This document shows positions 1-15,200 of a stretch of 64,000 nucleotides of DNA, piece after piece. Below the pieces are notes generated by a model. That model did not search any database. It had not been told where the DNA came from and saw only the letters and a list, made by a program, of their open reading frames with translations. Origin of the DNA: Archivesica marissinica (taxonomy: Eukaryota; Mollusca; Bivalvia; Venerida; Vesicomyidae); contig CM026393.1 in the NCBI GenBank assembly GCA_014843695.1, positions 9,883,536-9,947,535 on the forward strand, read 5' to 3'. The position numbers and the translations under genes are program-made. How positions within the stretch are numbered: the first letter of the stretch is position 1; the number at the start of each line of letters is the position of its first letter.

Positions 1-10
1 ATTTTCACAG

Positions 11-2290
11 ATTCATGAAATATGCACGCTGATGGAAGGCACAGGACTCAGGAACGTTATGTAAGTTGTCTAATCTTGACACTGCCTTTCGGTATATAAT
101 GACGGGGAAATCAGTACAAAGAGCTTTCCGTGGACAGCTGCTGGTTGATAGGTTTCAATCACCTCTGATTGTTGCGGATCTCCTGGAGGATAACCCACAG
201 TTTGAGTCATTGGTGGGCCAGGCGGCAGAAACGTACTGATTATTGGTGGCAATCGAAACTACTTTGGAGAGTGCTATTGCATCAGATATATTTATTCAAA
301 TCACAGAACAGATTGACACAAAGAAGGCAGAATTTGGTACCTGGTCAAAAACCAGTCAGCTGTGGATAAAGAGAATGCTGCAGACTGCCCGAACCAATGT
401 GGATCGCGCAGGATCTTTGATTCTCACTTGCGCGCTGTGTCGGACTGCCTGTCAATATTTGCCACCGCTGGACATTTCAACTAACTGAGACCAGACACCC
501 AGGGGTTTACATGTGATCTTCCGCTGTAACTAGTTATGATCTTGCCATCGAGCTGACATAGATGCGGTCCTTGAATAGTAGTGTAGGCCTAACTCGTGGA
601 AGTGGAATGATCGAAGAAATGTGCACGTTGTGAACTATGTCTACACCCATCCCATCTGAGTACAATACTGCCATGCAGGAATTCAATGATCTCACATACA
701 CGACCAGCCAGCGAGCAACACCGAGCATCAACAGTAGCAAGGATTAAACGAGACCACAATGACCTGCAAAAGATCAAGGACAAACCTACTTACACGTCAT
801 TCTCTCCAGACCCATCATTACTTTTTTAGCCACCAAAGAGAATGTGCATGGGTTTGAGACTGTTGGGAGGGATATCATTGAACGAATGATTGGAAACCCC
901 GTTTTCGGTGTCTCATTCAAACGGAAAGACCGGGCAAAGACACTTGCAGACGAGTTGATCTAGCTCTGCTGTTCCAAAGAGATATGATGGTGTCGAAATC
1001 GGGAGACCTTTCACTGATAGATGTAATGAGCTATGAACTCAGCGTATTACCTACAACCCTGTTCGACCTTGAAGCGTATACATCTTTCGTAAAACCGTAA
1101 CTAGCACACTAGCGGTCGCCGCCGAGTTTTCAAGTCGGGAATCAACAAAACGGTCATTGATTGGTTTAAACATATTTATTTTCTAGCATGTACAGACTTA
1201 TTTACAACAATTGAAATACAGCTTATTAATCTGTCATTGATTCTATCCCACCAACTGAACATTATGTTGGTTCATCGCTTGCCATGGAAAAGGGGTGAGT
1301 GCTATGGTACCATTGCACGGTCGTACGCTGACTTTTCCATACACCATTATGGTAAAGCAACCATAGTTTTTTATTGTTAACGTGGAGGTCCTTCTGTCAA
1401 AGACATTACGCACAGCAACGTGGACAAAACACCAACCCGATCTTCAGGTTCAATGCAAACACGGAGTGTGTGGGAAAAAGGATGATTTCTTTTCCAGACC
1501 TTGTAACAAACAAGGACTTATTGATCTTGTGACTGATGAACTGCATAGGAAAGGCTGCATTGTAATCAATGTATCAGTGGATGCAGACGTGGACAATGCC
1601 AGTGCTGCAATCAATGCCTCAGAACATCAATCCACGACCTTGTTAGGGGAAGATAAGATATTCATTCTTTTTCTCTATTATGCTGAGACGAACAATAAGG
1701 GCCACTATTTCCACAGCTAAGTCCACAGTTCCGAATGTGTACGACATCAGTGAGATGAAACAAGTCCTGGGTAGTGAATACAATTATATAGTTATAGTGT
1801 TGGCAAAAAGTCAGCAGTACAGAAACATGTGAATGGTGCATTGACTCTACAGACATGTGCAAATGCGTTTCTCCTCCCAAATCAAGCAAACAGTGTCATA
1901 CTGGACCTTGGAAACAAGGCGATGGCAGTCAATAGTAGTGAATCACTTGCTTCCTTGCGCTACAACATTTTTAGCAGGAAAATTGTTTCCAGCAAGTTAT
2001 TTGTTACCACAGAACGTCTCCCTCCTACCGAGTCCTCATCCACTGCAGTAGAGTGTATCATCAGATTATTGTGTGGATTGGAAAGGAGAGTCGCATGAAT
2101 GCGTGGATTGGGGATGGAAACTGGAGGACACATATGAGTAAGAAGACTGCTGCCTCAAAGAGCCTTCTGCAGATTGTCAACTGTAATTGCACCACCGCAT
2201 GCCAAACAACAAGGTGTAGTTGTAGAGGATATGGTCTACCATGTACATCCGCTTGTGGACCATGCCAAGTCGGAAATGAGAATGTGAGAA
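11..2290 (+). pseudogene. Decayed PIN/FEN-like, Cys-rich-tail protein family pseudogene (5' end outside window)
   Basis: Translated piecewise in changing frames, this stretch keeps the order of blocks I recall from a large multicopy invertebrate protein family of unknown function. Visible blocks are GKSVQRAFRGQLLVD (about 100-150), a Leu-rich part (243-480), EYNTAMQEFNDLTYTTSQ (about 660-710), DLSLIDVMSYELSVLPTTLFD (about 1005-1065), HRLPWKRGECYGTIARSYAD (about 1275-1335), a PIN/FEN-like core (1382-1720) and a Cys-rich tail (about 2160-2270) with spacing C-x-C-x3-C-x4-C-x-C-x6-C-x3-C-x2-C. The frame is broken by many stops and shifts, for example TGA after the Tyr codon near 237 and TAG near 961. 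In the PIN-like core the usual Gly-Glu-Asp-Thr-Asp acidic motif reads GEDKIF, so a catalytic Asp is lost. No introns are evident. It is most likely a dead copy lying upstream of, or in an intron of, the ANKRD55-like gene. The family match is from memory. Confidence 0.75.
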
Positions 2291-2393
2291 TCCACATAAT
2301 CAACCTGTACAGGTGGAAGAATATGACAATGACTATCTGTAAATATGGTGGTATCAAATGTATTTTCAGAAATAAGTACACCACTTTGTGAAC

Positions 2394-2690
2394 GTAATCA
2401 CCTCAATATAATTTAGATATGCTAAGTAAGCTAACTGGATTCTAGATCCCAACACATTGAGTTAGGTAACACAATTACTTATAGTATATACTGATAGTTT
2501 GGCGGCCATACTAGTCCACCATCTTGTTCACAATTATGTAATCACTTCACTATAATTTAAATATGCTAAATGGATTCCTAGATCCCAAAACCTGGGGTTA
2601 GACACCAAATTTATTCATCTGGGATAAATAATGAAGATGCAATTGAAATTTTAAGGATTTGGCGGCCATATTGAACGCCATCTTGAAAAG
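2394..2690. repeat. Diverged direct duplication, two copies of about 140 bp
   Basis: Copy 1 (2394-2530) and copy 2 (2538-2690) share GTAATCAC, TATAATTTA, ATATGCTAA, CTAGATCCCA and a terminal TTTGGCGGCCATA followed by a CCATCTTG block. They are too diverged to be a recent duplication. They sit directly 3' of the pseudogene and may be its old 3' flank or the end of a mobile element. Confidence 0.6.
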
Positions 2691-3000
2691 TATACCTTTT
2701 TAGTGGTCAGATTTTGGTAGACTTTTAGTATGTTATTAAGCACACCTGATACTATGGGAAACCGTTGAGAAACCTTTTGTAGCAATTTTTTGGGGTCAAA
2801 CTATATTTGCAGCCGCCTATGTGTGTCACTAGTCTGTTAATACCACTACAACACCAGCTTCTGCAACTGAATCTAAAGTATACAATAATAGAATCATAGA
2901 TCTCTTCCATCTACTGGCATACATGGAATCTCGGAAAATTTTCTACGTACTAGTATTTAGAAAATGAATTAGCCGAATTGTTGTTTTGCATCAATAAATT
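2691..3000. other. Unique AT-rich spacer, no gene seen
   Basis: No open frame, splice-bounded exon or repeat structure is visible here. Confidence 0.5.
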
Positions 3001-3367
3001 ACCAACCGCTATCAGTTCACCAGGGCAATAACACCAGGGCAATAACACCAGGGCACTAACACAATGAATGGCATCAAACGCTTAAACTACCAACCGCTAT
3101 CAGTTCACCAGGGCAATAACACCAGGGCAATAACACCAGGGCACTAACACAATGAATGGCATCAAACATTTAAACTACCAACCGCTATCAGTTCACCAGG
3201 GCAATAACACCAGGGCAATAACACAATGAATGGCATCAGACGTTTAAGCTACCAACCGCTATCAGTTCACCAGGGCAATAACACAATGAATGGTATCAAA
3301 CATTTAAACTACCAACCGCTATCAGTTCACTAGGGCAATAACACAATGAATGGCATCGGACGTTTAA
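3001..3367. repeat. Minisatellite with nested 14-bp subrepeat (five units)
   Basis: Five units start with ACCAACCGCTATCAGTTCAC at 3001, 3089, 3177, 3251 and 3311. Unit lengths fall from 88 to 88, 74 and 60 bp because an internal 14-mer, ACCAGGGCAATAAC and variants, is present three, three, two and one times. The array therefore has two levels of slippage. Confidence 0.9.
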
Positions 3368-3461
3368 AACATAACCCATGTGATCTTTGTTTTACATGTT
3401 TTATATGTAGTATATCTGGTTCCGTGACGATCTTTACAACTTGTATTTATATGAATATTAA

Positions 3462-4567
<1,106 letters not shown>

Positions 4568-4603
4568 ATTGTCGCATTGCCTTCATATTGTTTTGCGACT
4601 CAG

Positions 4604-4701
4604 TGTACCATAGTGGATAGCATGGGTTTATAGTGGATAGCATGGGTTTATAGTGGATAGCATGGGTTTATAGTGGATAGCATGGGTTTATAGTGGATAG
4701 C
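4604..4701. repeat. 20-bp tandem repeat, about 4.5 copies
   Basis: The unit TATAGTGGATAGCATGGGTT is repeated nearly perfectly. A similar TAGTGGATA string appears in the 9-bp array at 7701-8246, but no common origin is shown. Confidence 0.9.
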
Positions 4702-5229
4702 AGTTTGGAAAAGAAAAGAGAAAGCAAAACATAGTAACCCGTTCAATATATATGACTCTATGATAAACGCACACTTTACGATAAGTAGAAAACGATCCAA
4801 TATGTAAATTATTGGATTGTGTGATGCGCGTATCACCGAGGCAGTACCAATGGTTTACATATTGGATCCGTTTGAAGCTTATATCTTACTTAAAACACAC
4901 ACTTATATAACAATATCCTTCTAATTAAAATTGTTAATTTCGTACATGTACGCGTAGTATTTAATATAAATCTCTGGCCTTATGACACCAGTCCAATATT
5001 AATAATAATGGACTGCAAGTACAACTGTATGACGCCAAGACGGTGTTTTAATAAACATAACATGACAGTTGCGATAGGTTTATGTGAGAGCATAGAGTGG
5101 AAGTCGCCATAACCGAGTGCTTAATGTCGGTGGTGAGAGAGCATATGTATTCCACATTATATAACATAATTAACAACAAATCATTATGTATATAATACAT
5201 ACAAGTGTATTGAAATGAAAGCTAAAAGC
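4702..5229. other. AT-rich intronic spacer, no gene seen
   Basis: No exon-like segment is seen. Around 5090-5140 GGAAGTCGCCATAA and TGTCGGTG resemble a SINE body as I remember it from bivalves, but the match is short. Confidence 0.4.
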
Positions 5230-5445
5230 TTACTCCACTAATGTTAATGTCGTTGACTGCAAATCATCTGCATCTCGCCCATGTAGGTTTGATATCCACC
5301 GGGGTTGTCAAATTATTTCATGTGAGGGCACTATCCAGCTGGTTTGCCGGCGGTCATTGGTTCTACCCGGGTGCCCGTCCGTGCTTGACATTCTGCTCGC
5401 GGGGGGTGGGGGTAGCCGGAGCCTCATCAACCAATAACAGCATTA
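5230..5445 (+). mobile_element. Degenerate tRNA-derived SINE
   Basis: The left part (about 5235-5302) looks like a worn tRNA head. An anticodon-arm-like GTTGACTGCAAATCA is followed by a B-box-like GGTTTGATATCC. The body contains TTCTACCCGGGTGCCCGTCC, familiar from bivalve SINE sequences. No target-site duplication was found. The 71-codon open frame through it is not considered a gene. Confidence 0.5.
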
Positions 5446-5515
5446 ACACAGGCTAATTGTATGCATTAAGTAACAGTTCAACCGTACGATTGCTGCTTGA
5501 ATCAACATCTACAAT

Positions 5516-5535
5516 TACTATATATATATATATAC
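5516..5535. repeat. Short (TA)n microsatellite
   Basis: A simple TA run lies in an AT-rich intronic stretch. Confidence 0.8.
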
Positions 5536-5557
5536 CTCATTAGAACGTAAACAAACC

Positions 5558-5659
5558 ATTAATACTTCAATTGTACACGTCGTGGTCACTTCACTGGTCC
5601 ATAAGAAGATTAATACTTCAATGGTACACGTCGTGGTCACTTCACTGGTCCATAAGAAG
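5558..5659. repeat. 51-bp perfect-register direct duplication
   Basis: Two adjacent copies (5558-5608 and 5609-5659) begin ATTAATACTTCAA and end GGTCCATAAGAAG. They differ at one base (TTGTAC versus TGGTAC). Confidence 0.9.
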
Positions 5660-5716
5660 TATGTGTAAAGAGACATCATTGTGGAATTTAGTAACTACGT
5701 TGAGTTCTGTTTTACA

Positions 5717-5788
5717 AATGAATGAATGAATGAATGAATGAATGAATGAATGAATGAATGAATGAATGAATGAATGAATGAATGAATG
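5717..5788. repeat. (AATG)18 microsatellite
   Basis: An uninterrupted AATG tetranucleotide run of 72 bp. Confidence 0.95.
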
Positions 5789-6080
5789 GTGTTTTACGGC
5801 GCATCGACATCTAAGGTCATGTAGCGCGCATTAAAGTTATGTTTATTGTCGAGTGTATGAAATAAAATTCTATACGTATATGCATTACGTAAATATTAAT
5901 ACTAAGAAATTATAAAGACATGATTAACAATTGATATCACAGCTTATTATAAATGCCTATTGCCTTGATAAATGATATGATGGACTCTACTCCGATAGAG
6001 TTTCCGTTTTACATGTTTCCATGTTATGCAATGCATGAATGATTGATATATATTTCAACATTATAACATCTCTAACAGAA

Positions 6081-6550
<470 letters not shown>

Positions 6551-6584
6551 ATGTTATACAATGCATGAATGATTGATATATATT

Positions 6585-7004
6585 GAAGTGTATATATATG
6601 TATATACTTATTATTTATTAAACACGTTAAATGGAACAAAATTGATTTTTCACGTAGATCTAAAGCTAACTGTTATACATGGATAGGAAACAGCGCTATG
6701 AACATATGCATGGTTGAAATTTATATACGTTTAGTTTGTTGGTTTTGTGGTTAAAGTTTAGTTTAATCATATTTTATTGCTCGATTCGTTTTACATATGC
6801 ATGTGAATGCAAAACATGACAAATTAAATAAAGGCAAACGGGTCAGGCCACAAGTTCTAGCAGCATTAATTACGGCCCTTCCCGACAAGATAGTAAATGA
6901 ATAGAATAGCGACCAGTGATTTCAAACCTATATCAATATAGAAACATAACGATTTATTTTTACACAAAACCATTTTTTCTGAAAAAAGTACATGTTGTAT
7001 AGTT
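6585..7004. other. AT-rich intronic spacer, no gene seen
   Basis: No exon-like or repeated structure is visible between the microsatellite and the SINE. Confidence 0.5.
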
Positions 7005-7009
7005 TATGG

Positions 7010-7258
7010 GTTTAAAGTGGCAACAACAGTGTACGCATATAGCTACTCTCCAGCTAGTATTAGTGGAGGAAGACTCCCGGGTGCTCCTTCGAGCAGCATA
7101 CACGGCATGGACGAGACCTCGGGTAGTACCGCCGACCGTCCAAGCCAGCCGGATAGCTACCTCAGTTGTCCCAAGTTGGATTCTAAACTACAACCGTGAG
7201 GGGCAACTGATTAGAAATCAACGACGTTAACCACGATGCTACGGAGGCCACGGAGGCC
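7010..7258 (-). mobile_element. tRNA-derived SINE, minus strand
   Basis: Read on the minus strand it starts GTGGCCTCCGTAGCATCGTG and has an A-box-like TAGCATCGTGGTTAACG. An anticodon-stem-like TTGATTTCTAATCA follows, then CCCCTCACGGTTG, AATCCAACTTGGGACA, and a body including CACCCGGGAGTCTTCCTCCA. This order agrees with a SINE type I recall from bivalves. It lies 40 bp upstream of ANKRD55-like exon B. Short + strand open frames here are by-products. Confidence 0.65.
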
Positions 7259-7298
7259 ACTGTCCCACCATTTAAATGTGTTCATCTTAATACTTCAG

Positions 7299-7477
7299 AA
7301 CGGGAGTGCTCCGTGCTGTATCATATTGGCCGAACACAGCAGAGACTTGCCAATAACGATCGACAACTGTGGTAAGACTGCCGTACACTTGGCAGCTGCC
7401 GCCGGGCATACATCGGTACTGCAGGAACTGGTTAGTATCGCGCCGACGACATGTGAACTATGGGATAAGGACGATAG
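7299..7477 (+). CDS. ANKRD55: ANKRD55-like ankyrin-repeat protein, internal exon B
   Basis: The acceptor TACTTCAG and the strong donor GATAG|GTAAGT delimit 179 nt, entering in phase 0 as exon A requires and leaving in phase 2. It encodes NGSAPCCIILAEHSRDLPIT, then DNCGKTAVHLAAAAGHTSVL, and ends in DKDDR. Human ANKRD55, as I recall it, reads SGNRILCSIILSHH..., then [20 protein letters not shown], ending in DVDDR at the equivalent place, so gene and register both agree. It supplies one complete ankyrin repeat (GKTAVHLAAAAGH). The next exon should begin with TPLHWAAAAG-like sequence, and nothing of the kind is found downstream. Either the following exons lie in the gap at 8247-9246 or the gene is broken. 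Confidence 0.82.
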
Positions 7478-7700
7478 GTAAGTAAATAAAACCCACGTGT
7501 GGTTCCCCCGTGTACCATCTATCTAAATAGATCGCTGGTAATTTAGAACATGCATCGATGGGATAGGAAAGTATTTCTTCAGATTATTTACTTCACCATA
7601 AGAAGTACTATACTGTAAATCTACCAACCATGAGCTTCAATAAAACTTGTGAATTTACATCATAAATAAAGCCTTGCTTCCAGTTAGTTCTATACCCACA

Positions 7701-8246
7701 TAGTGGATAACACATTATATTGATATATAGTGTATATAGTGTATATAGTGTATATAGTGTATATAGTGTATATAGTGTATATAGTGGATAACACATTATA
7801 TTGATATGCAGTGTATATAGTGTATATAGTGTATATAGTGTATATAGTGGATAACACATTATATTGATATATAGTGTATATAGTGTATATAGTGTATATA
7901 GTGTATATAGTGTATATAGTGTATATAGTGTATATAGTGGATAACACATTATATTGATATATAGTGTATATAGTGTATATAGTGTATATAGTGTATATAG
8001 TGTATATAGTGTATATAGTGTATATAGTGGATAACACATTATATTGATATATAGTGTATATAGTGTATATAGTGTATATAGTGTATATAGTGTATATAGT
8101 GTATATAGTGTATATAGTGTATATAGTGTATATAGTGTATATAGTGGATATAGTGTATATAGTGTATATAGTGTATATAGTGTATATAGTGTATATAGTG
8201 TATATAGTGTATATAGTGGATAACACATTATATTGATATATAGTGT
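7701..8246. repeat. 9-bp minisatellite with a spacer in higher-order pattern
   Basis: Blocks of GTATATAGT (9 bp) are separated by GGATAACACATTATATTGAT. Blocks hold roughly 4-18 units. The array ends at the assembly gap, so its true length is unknown. Confidence 0.95.
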
Positions 8247-9246
8247 NNNNNNNNNNNNNNNNNNNNNNNNNNNNNNNNNNNNNNNNNNNNNNNNNNNNNN
8301 NNNNNNNNNNNNNNNNNNNNNNNNNNNNNNNNNNNNNNNNNNNNNNNNNNNNNNNNNNNNNNNNNNNNNNNNNNNNNNNNNNNNNNNNNNNNNNNNNNNN
8401 NNNNNNNNNNNNNNNNNNNNNNNNNNNNNNNNNNNNNNNNNNNNNNNNNNNNNNNNNNNNNNNNNNNNNNNNNNNNNNNNNNNNNNNNNNNNNNNNNNNN
8501 NNNNNNNNNNNNNNNNNNNNNNNNNNNNNNNNNNNNNNNNNNNNNNNNNNNNNNNNNNNNNNNNNNNNNNNNNNNNNNNNNNNNNNNNNNNNNNNNNNNN
8601 NNNNNNNNNNNNNNNNNNNNNNNNNNNNNNNNNNNNNNNNNNNNNNNNNNNNNNNNNNNNNNNNNNNNNNNNNNNNNNNNNNNNNNNNNNNNNNNNNNNN
8701 NNNNNNNNNNNNNNNNNNNNNNNNNNNNNNNNNNNNNNNNNNNNNNNNNNNNNNNNNNNNNNNNNNNNNNNNNNNNNNNNNNNNNNNNNNNNNNNNNNNN
8801 NNNNNNNNNNNNNNNNNNNNNNNNNNNNNNNNNNNNNNNNNNNNNNNNNNNNNNNNNNNNNNNNNNNNNNNNNNNNNNNNNNNNNNNNNNNNNNNNNNNN
8901 NNNNNNNNNNNNNNNNNNNNNNNNNNNNNNNNNNNNNNNNNNNNNNNNNNNNNNNNNNNNNNNNNNNNNNNNNNNNNNNNNNNNNNNNNNNNNNNNNNNN
9001 NNNNNNNNNNNNNNNNNNNNNNNNNNNNNNNNNNNNNNNNNNNNNNNNNNNNNNNNNNNNNNNNNNNNNNNNNNNNNNNNNNNNNNNNNNNNNNNNNNNN
9101 NNNNNNNNNNNNNNNNNNNNNNNNNNNNNNNNNNNNNNNNNNNNNNNNNNNNNNNNNNNNNNNNNNNNNNNNNNNNNNNNNNNNNNNNNNNNNNNNNNNN
9201 NNNNNNNNNNNNNNNNNNNNNNNNNNNNNNNNNNNNNNNNNNNNNN
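8247..9246. other. Assembly gap of exactly 1000 N
   Basis: A run of 1000 N joins two unrelated tandem arrays. The round number suggests a placeholder, so its real size and content, possibly including missing ANKRD55-like exons, are unknown. Confidence 0.99.
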
Positions 9247-12200
9247 CAGTGATGCAGCAACACACATGTACATGTATATTATATAATACAGTGATGCAGC
9301 AACACACATGTACATGTATATAACACAGTGATGCAGCAACACACATGTACATGTATATTATATAACACAGTGATGCAGCAACACACATGCACATGTATAT
9401 TATAACACAGTGATGCAGCAACACACGTGTACATGTATATAACACAGTGATGCAGCAACACACATGTACATGTATATTATATAACACAGTGATGCAGCAA
9501 CACACATGTACATGTATATTATATAACACAGTGATGCAGCAACACACATGCACATGTATATTATATAACACAGTGATGCAGTAACACACATGTACATGTA
9601 CATGTATATAACACAGTGATGCAGCAACACACATGTACATGTATATTATATAACACAGTGATGCAGCAACACACATGCACATGTATATTATATAACACAG
9701 TGATGCAGCAACACACATGTACATGTATATAACACAGTGATGCAGCAACACACATGTACATGTATATTATATAACACAGTGATGCAGCAACACACATGTA
9801 CATGTATATTATATATAACACAGTGATGCAGCAACACACATGTACATGTATATTATATAACACAGTGATGCAGCAACACACATGTACATGTATATTATAT
9901 AGCACAGTGATGCAGCAACACACATGTACATGTATATTATATAACACAGTGATGCAGCAACACACATGTTCATGTATATAACACAGTGATGCAGCAACAC
10001 ACATGTACATGTATATTATATAACACAGTGATGCAGCAACACACATGTACACGTATATTATATATACCATAGTGATGCAGCAACACACATGTACATGTAT
10101 ATTATATAACACAGTGGTGCAGCAACACACATGTACATGTATATAACACAGTGATGCAGCAACACACATGCACATGTATATTATATAACACAGTGATGCA
10201 GCAACACACATGTACATGTACATGTATATAACACAGTGATGCAGCAACATACATGTACATGTATATTATATAGCACAGTGATGCAGCAACACACATGTAC
10301 ATGTATATAACACAGTGATGCAGCAACACACATGTACATGTATATTATATATAACACAGTGATGCAGCAACACACATGTACATGTATATTATATAACACA
10401 GTGATGCAGCAACACACATGTACATGTATATTATATAACACAGTGATGCAGCAACACACATGTACATGTATATTATATATAACACAGTGATGCAGCAACA
10501 CACATGTACATGTACATGTATATAACACAGTGATGCAGCAACACACATGTACATGTATATTATATAACACAGTGATGCAGCAACACACATGTACATGTAT
10601 ATTATATAACACAGTGATGCAGCAACACACATGTACATGTATATAACACAGTGATGCAGCAACACACATGTACATGTATATAACACAGTGATGCAGCAAC
10701 ACACATGTACATGTATATTATATAACACAGTGATACAGCAACACACATGTACATGTATATTATATATAACACAGTGATGCAGCAACACACATGTACACGT
10801 ATATTATATATAACACAGTGATGCAGAAACACACATGTACATGTATATAACACATTGATACAGCAACACACATGTACATGTATATTATATATAACACAGT
10901 AATGCAGCAACACACATGTACATGTATATAACACAGTGATGCAGCAACACACATGTACATGTATATAACACAGTGACGCAGAAACACACATGTACACGTA
11001 TATTATATAACACATTGATGCAGCAACACACATATACATGTATATTATATAACACAGTGATGCAGCAACACACATGTACATATATATTATATAACACAGT
11101 GATGCAGCAACATACATGTACATGTATATTATATAACACAGTGATGCAGCAACACACATGTACATGTATATTATATAACACAGTGATGCAGCAACACACA
11201 TGTACATGTATATTATATAACACAGTGATGCAGCAACACACATATACATGTATATAACACAGTGATGCAGCAACAGACATGTACATGTATATTATATATA
11301 ACACAGTGATGCAGCAACAGACATGTACATGTATATTATATATATCACAGTGCTGCAGCAACACACATGTAAATGTATATAACACAGTGATGCAGCAACA
11401 CACATGTACATGTATATTATATATAACACAGTGATGCAGCAACACACATGTACATGTATATTATATAACACAGTGATGCAGCAACACACATGTACATGTA
11501 TATTATATAACACAGTGATGCAGCAACACACATGTACATGTATATAACACAGTGATGCAGCAACACACATGTACATGTATATAACACAGTGATGCAGCAA
11601 CACACATGTACATGTATTATATAACACAGTGATGCAGCAACACACATGTACATATATAACACAGTGATGCAGCAACACACATGTACATGTATATAACACA
11701 GTGATGCAGCAACACACATGTACATGTATATAACACAGTGATGCAGCAACACACATGTACATGTATATTATATAACACAGTGATGCAGCAACACACATGT
11801 ACATGTATATAACACAGTGATGCAGCAACACACATGTACATGTATATTATATAACACAGTGATGCAGCAACACACATGTACATGTATATAACACAGTGAT
11901 GCAGCAACACACATGTACATGTATATTATATAACACAGTGATGCAGCAACACACATGTACATGTATATAACACAGTGATGCAGCAACACACATGTACATG
12001 TATATTATATAACACAGTGATGCAGCAACACACATGTACATGTATATAACACAGTGATGCAGCAACACACATGTACATGTATATTATATAACACAGTGAT
12101 GCAGCAACACACATGTACATGTATATAACACAGTGATGCAGCAACACACATGTACATGTATATTATATAACACAGTGATGCAGCAACACACATGTACATG

Positions 12201-15200
12201 TATATAACACAGTGATGCAGCAACACACATGTACATGTATATTATATAACACAGTGATGCAGAAACACACATCTACACGTATATTATATAACACAGTGAT
12301 GCAGCAACACACATATACATGTATATTATATAACACAGTGATGCAGCAACACACATTTACATGTATAGTATATAACACAGTGATGCAGCAACACACATGT
12401 ACATGTATATTATATAACACAGTGATACAGCAACACACATGTACATGTATATAACACAGTGATGCAGCAACACACATGTACATGTATATTATATAACACA
12501 GTGATGCAGAAACACACATCTACACGTATATTATATAACACAGTGATGCAGCAACACACATATACATGTATATTATATAACACAGTGATGCAGCAACACA
12601 CATTTACATGTATAGTATATAACACAGTGATGCAGCAACACACATGTACATGTATATTATATAACACAGTGATACAGCAACACACATGTACATGTATATA
12701 ACACAGTGATGCAGCAACACACATGTACATGTATATTATATAACACAGTGATGCAGCAACACATATGTACATGTATATTATATAGCACAGTGATGCAGCA
12801 ACACACATGTACATGTATATTATATAACACAGTGATGCAGCAACACACATGTACATGTATATTATATATAACACAGTGATGCAGCAACACACATGTACAT
12901 GTATATTATATAACACAGTGATGCAGCAACACACATGTACATGTATATAACACAGTGATGCAGCAACACACATGTACATGTATATAACAGTGATGCAGCA
13001 ACACACATGTACATGTATATTATATAACACAGTGATGCAGCAACACACATGTACATGTATATTATATAGCACAGTGATGAAGCAACACACATGTACATGT
13101 ATATAACACAGTGATGCAGCAACACACATGTACATGTATATTATATAACACAGTGATGCAGCAACACACATGTACATGTATATTATATAACACAGTGATG
13201 CAGCAACACACATGTACATGTATATTATATATAGCACAGTGATGCAGCAACACACATGTACATGTATATAACACAGTGATGCAGCAAAACACATGTACAT
13301 GTATATTATATAACACAGTGATGCAGCAACACACATGTACATGTATATAACACAGTGATGCAGCAACACACATGTACATGTATATTATATAACACAGTGA
13401 TGCAGCAACACACATGTACATGTATATTATATAGCACAGTGATGCAGCAACACACATGTACATGTATATTATATAACACAGTGATGCAGCAACAAACATG
13501 TACATGTACATAACACAGTGATGCAGCAACACACATGTACATGTATATTATATAACACAGTGATGCAGCAACACACATGCACATGTATATTATATAACAC
13601 AGTGATGCAGCAACACACATGTACACGTATATTATATAACACAGTGAGGCAGCAACACACATGTACACGTATATTATATATAGCACAGTGATGCAGCAAC
13701 ACACATGTACATGTATATAACACAGTGATGCAGCAACACACATGTAAATGTATATTATATATAACACAGTGATGCAGCAACACACATGTACATGTATATT
13801 ATATATAACACAGTGATGCAGCAACACACATGTACATGTATATTATATAACACAGTGATGCAGCAACACACATGTACATGTATATTATATAACACAGTGA
13901 TGCAGCAACACACATGTACATGTATATTATATAACACAGTGATGCAGCAACACACATGTACATGTATATTATATAACACAGTGAGGCAGCAACACACATG
14001 TACATGTATATAACACAGTGATGCAGCAACACACATGTACATGTATATTATAAAACACAGTGATGCAGCAACACACATGTACATGTATATAACACAGTGA
14101 TGCAGCAACACACATGTACACGTATATTATATATACCACAGTGATGCAGCAACACACATGTACATGTATATTATATAACACAATGATGCAGCAACACACA
14201 TGTACATGTATATTATATAACACAGTGATGCAGCAACACACATGTACATGTATATTTATAACACAGTGATGCAGCAACACACATGTACATGTATATAACA
14301 CAGTGATGCAGCAACACACATGTACATGTATATTATATAACACAGTGATGCAGCAACACACATGTACATGTATATAACACAGTGATGCAGCAACACACAT
14401 GTACATGTATATTATATAACACAGTGATGCAGCAACACACATGTACATGTATATAACACAGTGATGCAGCAACACACATGTACATGTATATAACACAGTG
14501 ATGCAGCAACACACATGTACATGTATATAACACAGTGATGCAGCAACACACATGTACATGTATATTATATATAACACAGTGATGCAGCAACACACATGTA
14601 CATGTATATAACACAGTGATGCAGCAACACACATGTACATGTATATAACACAGTGATGCAGAAACACACATGTACACGTATATTATATAACACAGTGATG
14701 CAGCAACACACATATACATGTATATTATATAACACAGTGATGCAGCAACACACATGTACATGTATATTATATAACACAGTGATGCAGCAACACACATGTA
14801 CATGTATATTATATAACACAGTGATACAGCAACACACATGTACATGTATATAACACAGTGATGCAGCAACACACATGTACATGTATATTATATAACACAG
14901 TGATGCAGCAACACATATGTACATGTATATTATATAGCACAGTGATGCAGCAACACACATGTACATGTATATTATATAACACAGTGATGCAGCAACACAC
15001 ATGTACATGTATATTTATATAACACAGTGATGCAGCAACACACATGTACATGTATATTATATAACACAGTGATGCAGCAACACACATGTACATGTATATT
15101 ATATATAACACAGTGATGCAGCAACACACATGTACATGTATATAACACAGTGATGCAGCAACACACATGTACATGTATATTATATAACACAGTGATGCAG

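Noticed and set aside
11..60. Exon-like segment with CACAG before and GTAAGT after
   Set aside because: The GTAAGT sits where the pseudogene's aligned sequence simply continues with stops. Family similarity (LMEGTGLRNV) spans the putative junction, so decay explains it better than splicing.
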